Below are positions 6,117 to 10,340 of a DNA stretch of 10,340 nt, piece by piece. Location of the stretch: the NCBI GenBank assembly GCA_035437945.1, contig DAOMZG010000253.1:1-10340 (forward strand), in the 5' to 3' direction. Numbering within the stretch: the first letter of the stretch is position 1; each line of letters opens with the position of its first letter. This DNA is from UBA9464 sp003445095 (lineage in GTDB: Bacteria > Verrucomicrobiota > Verrucomicrobiia > Limisphaerales > UBA9464). A program made the position numbers and the translations under genes. The notes under the pieces are model-generated. The model made no database searches. It worked only from the letters and a program-made list of their open reading frames with translations, and was not told where the DNA came from.

Positions 6117-6146
6117 GGGCCGCGCCGTCGGACCGCGGCGCGACCC
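6117..6146. terminator. GC-rich hairpin between convergent genes
   Basis: A 10-bp stem with one mismatch, GGGCCGCGCC (6117-6126) with GGCGCGACCC (6137-6146), and a 10-nt loop lies in the 145-bp gap between the converging CotH-like and sulfatase genes. A weaker stem, CCTTGAG with CTCAAAGG, lies at about 6062-6090. No long T-run follows on either side, so efficiency is uncertain. A bidirectional terminator is the most likely role from position. Confidence 0.5.
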
Positions 6147-6180
6147 ATGGAGTACTGATCGTGTTTGCAGAAAGTTTGCC

Positions 6181-7722
6181 TCACTGCTTGGTGCCAGCCG
6201 TCACCGCTTCCATCACGCGGTCGAGGTTGAAGCTGCCGGGCTTCTGGCGGGGTGGGAATTCCCGGAAGCTCTGCAGCCACTGGCCGACATAGGCTCCGGC
6301 CGGCGCAATCACGAACATGTGCTCTAAATACCAGCGTTGGAAACCCATGGCGTGCTCTTGCTGAGCCCGTTCAAAAGGATCCATGCGCAGGTTCGTCAGC
6401 GCCGGAGCGCGCAAAGGCGTAAATGGTTTTTGCCAGACCTCCAACCCCTCAGCTTCCTGCTGTAGAAACGAGATTTTCCAGTTGTTGTAGCGCAAGGCCG
6501 CGACGCTGCCGTCGTCGGTCCAGTAGATGAATTCTTTGCGCGGCCATTCGCCTTGACCCTTGAAGGCAGGCGCCAAGTCGTAGCCATCGAGGTGAACCTT
6601 GTAGGTGCGGTCACCGATCTTTCTGCCTTTGAGCAAATCTTCCTTCGCCGTCGGGTCGCCCGCCGCCGTCACGAAAGTGGTGAGCATGTCTTCGTGGGCG
6701 CCGATGTCGTTGATCACGGTGCCGGGTTTGATCACGCCAGGCCACTTGATCAGGCAAGGCACGCGGTAGCCGCCTTCCCACTGAGTGTTCTTCTCACCGC
6801 GGAACATCGTGGTGCCGCCGTCCGGCCAGGTGAAGGTCTCAGCACCGTTGTCGGACGAATACATGACGATGGTGTTGTCCTCGAGACCGAGTTCTTTGAG
6901 TTTGTTGAGCACCTGGCCGACGTGACCGTCGTGCTCCACCATGCCATCCGCATAAATGCCCAAGCCGGTCTTGCCGTCGGACTCAAGTTTAAGGTGGGTA
7001 AAGATGTGCATCCGCGTGGAGTTCCACCAAAGGAAGAACGGCTTATCCGCCTTTTTCGCGCGCTCCATGAAATCGAGCGCCTTGACGTTGACCTCTTCGT
7101 CAATGGTTTCCATGCGCTTGCGGGTGAGCGGGCCGGTGTCAGTTATGCGGCCATCCGCGAAACTGTGGATGACGCCACGAGGTCCGAACTTCTTTTTGAA
7201 CTCCGGCCCTTTCGGGTAGTCGGGGTTCTCGGGTTCTTCCTCCGCATTCAAGTGGTAGAGATTGCCAAAGAACTCGTCGAAGCCGTGGAAGGTGGGCAGC
7301 GTGTCGTCGGTGTCACCGAGATGATTCTTGCCGAACTGACCGGTCAGATAGCCTTGCGCCTTGAGCAGTGTGGCGATGGTGGGGTCTTCCTTTTTCATAC
7401 CTTCGGGCGCGCCGGGCAGGCCTACCTTGGTAAGGCCAGTGCGGATGGGCGATTGTCCAGTAATGAATGCCGCGCGGCCGGCAGTGCAGCTCTGCTGCCC
7501 GTACCAGTCGGTGAACAGCGCGCCTTCATTGGCGATGCGGTCGATGTTCGGCGTTTTGTAGCCCATCATTCCTCGGTTGTAGGCGCTAATGTTGAATTGT
7601 CCGATGTCGTCGCCCCAAATGACGAGGATGTTGGGTTTCTTCTGCTGCGCGAGGGCGGCAGAACCGGTAAGCGCCACCCCGAGGGCCAGCGCGAGAAGTC
7701 TCACTATCGGTTTGTGTTTCAT
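6181..7722 (-). CDS. Secreted arylsulfatase, formylglycine-type, 513 aa
   Basis: Hydrolyses sulfate esters, likely on polysaccharides or aryl compounds, outside the cytoplasm. A signal peptide is clear (MKHKPIVRLL, hydrophobic core, AALA then QQ, cleavage near residue 25). Family motifs follow in order: metal ligands Asp38-Asp39 in NILVIWGDDIG; the active-site signature Cys79-Thr-Ala-Gly-Arg83, where the cysteine would be converted to formylglycine; Lys132 and His134 in GKNHLGD; His239 in RMHI; metal ligands Asp291-Asn292 in YSSDNGAE; and Lys311 in EKNTQWEGGYRVP. The full length is normal. The signature has Ala instead of the common Pro (CTAGR, not CxPxR), a known variant. A formylglycine-generating enzyme must be encoded elsewhere. 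The start at ATG 7722 directly gives the signal peptide. A terminator-like hairpin lies 42 nt upstream. Confidence 0.96.
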   Translation of the reverse strand: MKHKPIVRLLALALGVALTGSAALAQQKKPNILVIWGDDIGQFNISAYNRGMMGYKTPNIDRIANEGALFTDWYGQQSCTAGRAAFITGQSPIRTGLTKVGLPGAPEGMKKEDPTIATLLKAQGYLTGQFGKNHLGDTDDTLPTFHGFDEFFGNLYHLNAEEEPENPDYPKGPEFKKKFGPRGVIHSFADGRITDTGPLTRKRMETIDEEVNVKALDFMERAKKADKPFFLWWNSTRMHIFTHLKLESDGKTGLGIYADGMVEHDGHVGQVLNKLKELGLEDNTIVMYSSDNGAETFTWPDGGTTMFRGEKNTQWEGGYRVPCLIKWPGVIKPGTVINDIGAHEDMLTTFVTAAGDPTAKEDLLKGRKIGDRTYKVHLDGYDLAPAFKGQGEWPRKEFIYWTDDGSVAALRYNNWKISFLQQEAEGLEVWQKPFTPLRAPALTNLRMDPFERAQQEHAMGFQRWYLEHMFVIAPAGAYVGQWLQSFREFPPRQKPGSFNLDRVMEAVTAGTKQ

Positions 7723-7764
7723 GTTTTGATTGAGGGTGTGGACGAACGCGTCGCTTCAATAAAA

Positions 7765-7797
7765 GGGCCGCACCTGCACTTATGGCAAGTGCGGCCC
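7765..7797 (-). terminator. Intrinsic terminator-like hairpin upstream of the sulfatase
   Basis: Read on the minus strand, a perfect 9-bp stem GGGCCGCAC/GTGCGGCCC with a 15-nt loop is followed at once by TTTTATT. This is the form of a rho-independent terminator for transcription arriving from the right. A second, mutually exclusive stem, GCACTT/AAGTGC (7776-7781 with 7787-7792), overlaps the loop and one arm. It is either the terminator of the small minus-strand gene at 7888-8004 or an attenuator in the sulfatase leader. The same DNA also contains TTGCCA and TTTTAT spaced 18 nt apart, a possible promoter for the sulfatase; this reading is weaker. Confidence 0.6.
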
Positions 7798-7887
7798 AGT
7801 GGGTGGTTTGGTTGGGCAGCCGCTTGGCGTCGGCCGTTCTCCGGCGAAGCGGCGCGAAGTCGGACAATGTTCCCGCCCTCGAATGTT

Positions 7888-8004
7888 TCAGTTCACGATT
7901 TTCATCGCAGGCAGCGGCCCCGTGACCCCGTCGCGGTCGAGGGCCGCTTGGGCGGCTTCGTTCACTCGGGAACCGTCCTGGTGGTGCACCCGTAATTCCT
8001 GCAT
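7888..8004 (-). CDS. Possible small protein, 38 aa
   Basis: A short frame from ATG 8004 to TGA 7888-7890 encodes a polar, helix-prone peptide (MQELRVHHQDGSRVNEAAQA then ALDRDGVTGPLPAMKIVN). About three-quarters of its codons end in G or C, as in real genes here. GGAAG lies 4 nt before the ATG, and a terminator-like hairpin follows about 90 nt downstream on the same strand. Against it, its start is only 9 bp from the divergent start of the SGNH hydrolase, so promoters would have to lie inside the opposite genes. It could also be the C-terminal remnant of a longer gene. No family recognised. Confidence 0.4.
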   Translation of the reverse strand: MQELRVHHQDGSRVNEAAQAALDRDGVTGPLPAMKIVN

Positions 8005-8013
8005 CTTACTTCC

Positions 8014-8715
8014 ATGCGCTGTTTCCAACGGCACGGGGGACTATTGATTTTATGCGGTGGTCTGTTGCTCCAGGCGACCGAACCAGTCCCAACCAACCCA
8101 TTCGATGGAGCGATCCGCGATTTCGAATTAGCCGACCAAAAGACGCCTCCTCCGCGACATCCCGTCCTCTTCGTCGGCAGCTCAAGTTTTCGAGTTTGGA
8201 CAAATCTGCCCACTGCTTTTCCAGAATGGCCGGCACTGAATCGCGGTTTTGGCGGTTCGACGATGGCCGACTTGCTGCACTTCTACCCGCGAGTCGTCCA
8301 AGTCTACTCGCCGCGAGTCATTCTAGTTTACGAGGGTGACAACGACTTGGCTCAAGGAACGCCCGTCACCGTGGTGCTTGATCGCTACCGTCAGTTTCTG
8401 GAGCGAGTTCAACGGGATTTGCCTGAAACTCCCGTGGTGCTCTTAGCCGTCAAGCCAAGCCCCCAACGCCTACACCTGCTCGAAGCGCAACGTGCGGTGA
8501 ACGCCGGACTTTTACGATTCGCCACCGACCGCTCGAAGGTCATTTACGCGGACACCGCCTCGCCCATCCTCGGTCCAGACGGCGAGCCCAATCCACGTTT
8601 GTTCCTACCCGATCGCCTCCATCTCAACAGCCTGGGATACGATCAGTGGCGTCCGGTGCTCCACGCCGCCATTCGCCAGGCTATGGGAGCTCCGACGCGC
8701 CCGCTCACTGAATGA
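8014..8715 (+). CDS. Secreted SGNH/GDSL-family hydrolase, 233 aa
   Basis: A serine esterase or lipase-like enzyme of the SGNH fold. Residues 1-21 form a short signal peptide (basic RCFQRH, then GGLLILCGGLLLQA; Cys14 lies in the hydrophobic stretch, so a lipoprotein is possible but not typical). The four consensus blocks are all present: block I FVGSSSF with the predicted nucleophile Ser57; block II NRGFGGST with oxyanion Gly81; block III EGDND with Asn110; and block V PDRLHLN with Asp200 and His203. Length matches single-domain family members. Substrates may be acetyl or acyl groups on carbohydrates; this is inferred from the family only. The stop overlaps the next gene by ATGA, so the two are probably one operon with coupled translation. 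Confidence 0.92.
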   Translation: MRCFQRHGGLLILCGGLLLQATEPVPTNPFDGAIRDFELADQKTPPPRHPVLFVGSSSFRVWTNLPTAFPEWPALNRGFGGSTMADLLHFYPRVVQVYSPRVILVYEGDNDLAQGTPVTVVLDRYRQFLERVQRDLPETPVVLLAVKPSPQRLHLLEAQRAVNAGLLRFATDRSKVIYADTASPILGPDGEPNPRLFLPDRLHLNSLGYDQWRPVLHAAIRQAMGAPTRPLTE

Positions 8716-9227
8716 AAGCGCGCTGGCTGTACCTGTTCCTTTTGGCGGTGGTCTTGGGCTGGCTGGCGAGCCGGCCGACGAGCAACGGATTTATGCGCCT
8801 GCCGGGTGGTGGCTTTCCCGCGCCGGACTGGGCCATGACGAACCTGGCGGGCCAAACCGTTCGGTCGAGCGAGTTCCTCGGAAAAGTCGTGGTGCTCAAT
8901 TTTTGGGCGACCTGGTGCCCACCTTGCCGCCGGGAATTGCCGGAGTTGAATGCCTTTCACACGAGCCGGGAAACCAACGGAGTGATGGTCATTGGGGCCG
9001 CAACGGATGAGGGCGGAGCCACGACAGTACAGCCTTTCGTGAAGCGGCACGAACTGAACTACCCCATCCTATTGGCGAATCCCGAGGTTCAGCAGGCTTT
9101 CTCCATTTCCCAACTGCCGACCACGTGGATTCTGGACCGGCACGGTCGCGTCGCTGCCCGCTACTTAGGGGCCCTGACTGCCCGCGAGTTAGACCGTGCG
9201 GTAACTCCGCTCCTGGCGCCGCCGTGA
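8712..9227 (+). CDS. TlpA-like membrane-anchored thioredoxin, 171 aa
   Basis: A periplasm-facing thiol-disulfide oxidoreductase of the TlpA/ResA type, which reduces or exchanges disulfides in exported proteins. An uncleaved signal anchor covers residues 4-18 (RWLYLFLLAVVLGWLAS). The thioredoxin fold follows: FPAPDW, LAGQTVRSSEFLGKVVVLNF, the redox motif WCPPC (Cys69, Cys72) within FWATWCPPCRRELPEL, and the cis-proline loop QLPTTW (Pro136) followed by ILDRHGRVAARYLG. The WCPPC motif is the common TlpA form. Its ATG lies inside the stop of the SGNH hydrolase gene (ATGA), which implies translational coupling. No direct functional link between the two products is visible. Confidence 0.94.
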   Translation: MKARWLYLFLLAVVLGWLASRPTSNGFMRLPGGGFPAPDWAMTNLAGQTVRSSEFLGKVVVLNFWATWCPPCRRELPELNAFHTSRETNGVMVIGAATDEGGATTVQPFVKRHELNYPILLANPEVQQAFSISQLPTTWILDRHGRVAARYLGALTARELDRAVTPLLAPP

Positions 9228-9735
9228 GAGATCGAGCGCCGTACCCATGCAAATTGTGGGCCTGTCGAATGTTGGCCGACCGTCGAGCGCCACTCTCAAG
9301 CTGAAGGCCGCGGCAACTGTCCTGTCTGGCCACAAACATTTTGTCCAGACGTTCGAAGGAATCACAGCTGCTAGATGAACTCGAACCCGCTGATGAACAC
9401 TGATGCCCCAGCTAAGCCATGCCGTTACGATTGCGCGCGAAGCTGCGAAGGAGAAGGCTGGGTCATGGGGCGGTCGCTCGCCGGACGGCTCACCGAACGA
9501 TGAGCCGCCGCCCGCGGCGAATTCAGTACTTTTTCTTCGCAGCATCGTGCCTTCGCGTGAGTCTTCTTCCATTTCCAACTGCTTTGATACGGCTACGGCT
9601 AAGCGAAGGTGAGGCGATACACTCTTTGGTGGAGTTGCTCCCTTAGCCCAACCAGATGGAATCCCGCTCGAGGCGGTCGCGAGGTAGCAAAGTTCTTCGT
9701 GAAATTGTCCAGAGGTTTGCGCACGATCCTCGTTC
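9228..9735. other. Gene-less 508-bp intergenic stretch
   Basis: No convincing gene on either strand: the open frames lack motifs and look compositionally random. Small features are a direct repeat TCGAGCGCC (9234-9242 and 9284-9292), a tandem-like GATGAAC/TGATGAACACTGATG segment (9374-9405), and a perfect 7-bp hairpin CGGCTCA/TGAGCCG with an 8-nt loop (9486-9507). The promoter of the DUF5069 gene should lie at its right end, but no clear boxes are seen. It may be decayed sequence. Confidence 0.4.
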
Positions 9736-10167
9736 ATGAGCGACGTCATTTATCCGCGCTCGCCGCGGGAACAAATGGACGGGTGGTGTTATTTGCCCCG
9801 TTTCATCGACAAAATTCGGCTTCATCTGGCCGGGCAGCTACACCCCGATTACCAACCCAACTTCGCCCACGCCGGTTTTGACGCTCGCTGGTTGGAGGCG
9901 GCGGGCCTAAAAGCCGAGGATTTTATCGCCCTCGTCAAAGGAACCATAACCGACGGTCAGGTGTTCGACTGGGTTCGGCAGCACGTCCACCGGTCGTCAG
10001 AAGAAAAGGCCAAGTTCAACCAGTGGTTGCTAAACCGAGGTCGAGAGGAAAATGATCCGGCACTACGGGAACGACTGCGCCAACGCAAAGCCGAGTCCAG
10101 CCTGTCCCATCGCGATGATATCCAGACGTTCGTGGATTACATCGATGCCGACGAGAAGAGGCGCTGA
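9736..10167 (+). CDS. DUF5069 family protein, 143 aa
   Basis: A small soluble protein matching the DUF5069 pattern: YPRSPREQMDGWCYLPRFIDKIR at the front (family members have a similar RSP...GG...L.R..DK.R start), then the LHPDYQ and FLKHFGF-like FAHAGFDARWL region, a helical middle LKAEDFIALVKGTITDGQVFDWV, and a charged C-terminal tail rich in Arg, Glu and Asp with DDIQTFVDYIDADE. The family's function is unknown. The start at ATG 9736 places the conserved SPRE segment within the first 13 residues, as expected. The gene appears monocistronic here. Confidence 0.88.
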   Translation: MSDVIYPRSPREQMDGWCYLPRFIDKIRLHLAGQLHPDYQPNFAHAGFDARWLEAAGLKAEDFIALVKGTITDGQVFDWVRQHVHRSSEEKAKFNQWLLNRGREENDPALRERLRQRKAESSLSHRDDIQTFVDYIDADEKRR

Positions 10168-10340
10168 CTAACCCAGCACGTGTAGAAACACTGGGGTACC
10201 CACTGGCCCACTGTGATCATAGTCCGAAAGGAAGGTGCGCGTCGTTCCCTGCGCGACTATGTTTCATGGGTAGTTCCTTCGTCCCCAGTCGGACGCGCAT
10301 CGGGACCATGAACCGCGCGGCGGCCAGGTGGAGTGCGGTG
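10168..10340. repeat. Inverted-repeat-rich sequence at the right edge
   Basis: Contains TGCGCGTC (10236-10243) with its exact complement GACGCGCA (10292-10299), GTTTCATGG (10261-10269) opposed by CCATGAACC (10306-10314; 8 of 9 match), and AAGGAA/TTCCTT (10228-10233 with 10274-10279). The arms overlap in order rather than nest, so they cannot all form together. An ATG at 10308 opens a short frame to the edge (MNRAAARWSAV), too short to judge. A dispersed repeat cut by the window edge is possible. Confidence 0.35.

Noticed and set aside
6553..7995. Long plus-strand frame of about 480 codons opposite the sulfatase
   Set aside because: It is antisense to a fully motif-supported sulfatase and contains no recognisable domain; such frames arise from high-GC codon use.
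9374..9405. GATGAAC/TGATGAACACTGATG repeat-like segment as a tandem array
   Set aside because: Only two imperfect units are present; too little to call a tandem repeat.
9189..9749. Minus-strand frame of 186 codons over the TlpA end and the intergenic stretch
   Set aside because: No motifs, random-looking composition, and it overlaps the 3' end of a well supported gene.
10172..10196. CCCAG...CTGGG hairpin after the DUF5069 gene as a terminator
   Set aside because: The stem is only 5 bp, the loop is large, and no T-run follows.

Overview
The window looks like a piece of a soil or freshwater Verrucomicrobiota chromosome, probably of the Pedosphaera/Limisphaera kind. This is inferred from gene content: a formylglycine-type arylsulfatase, a CotH-like protein, a TIGR03067-like secreted protein and a DUF5069 protein. 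The DNA is fairly GC-rich, the genes have weak Shine-Dalgarno sequences, and non-coding DNA is unusually rich in palindromes. No rRNA, tRNA, CRISPR array, transposase or integron integrase is visible.

Layout. (1) 1-956 is the 3' three-quarters of a class I dihydroorotase (pyrC), entering from the left edge. (2) 957-1416 is non-coding. It holds a 150-bp cloverleaf-like palindromic element (1032-1181) and further nested inverted repeats. A 57-residue single-span membrane protein (1417-1590) follows. (3) 1620-3400 reads like a short integron cassette array without an integrase (a CALIN). Small plus-strand genes (1688-1999, 2173-2568, 2970-3296) alternate with attC-like folded sites. Two of these sites (2058-2153 and 3304-3396) are clearly related to each other. 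A third ends in a perfect core site, GTTAGGC, at 2951-2957. The spacing is right for cassettes: the core site lies 12-19 nt before the next ATG, and the inverse core site lies just after a stop. (4) A minus-strand nitrilase-family amidohydrolase (3417-4268) diverges from a large plus-strand CotH-like protein (4458-6035). (5) A secreted sulfatase on the minus strand (6181-7722) converges on cotH, with a strong hairpin between them. Upstream of it are a minus-strand terminator-like hairpin (7765-7797) and a possible 38-codon gene (7888-8004). (6) A secreted SGNH/GDSL hydrolase (8014-8715) overlaps a TlpA-like thioredoxin (8712-9227) by ATGA, so the two are probably translationally coupled. (7) A gene-less 508-bp stretch leads to a DUF5069 gene (9736-10167). 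The right end carries more inverted repeats.

How the parts relate. The conserved chromosomal genes are mostly single units without an obvious shared pathway. The accessory signal is the cassette-like block between the 57-aa membrane gene and the nitrilase, plus the palindromic elements around it. The integron reading rests on hand-recognised core sites, foldable repeats and gene spacing. It has not been tested with a covariance model.
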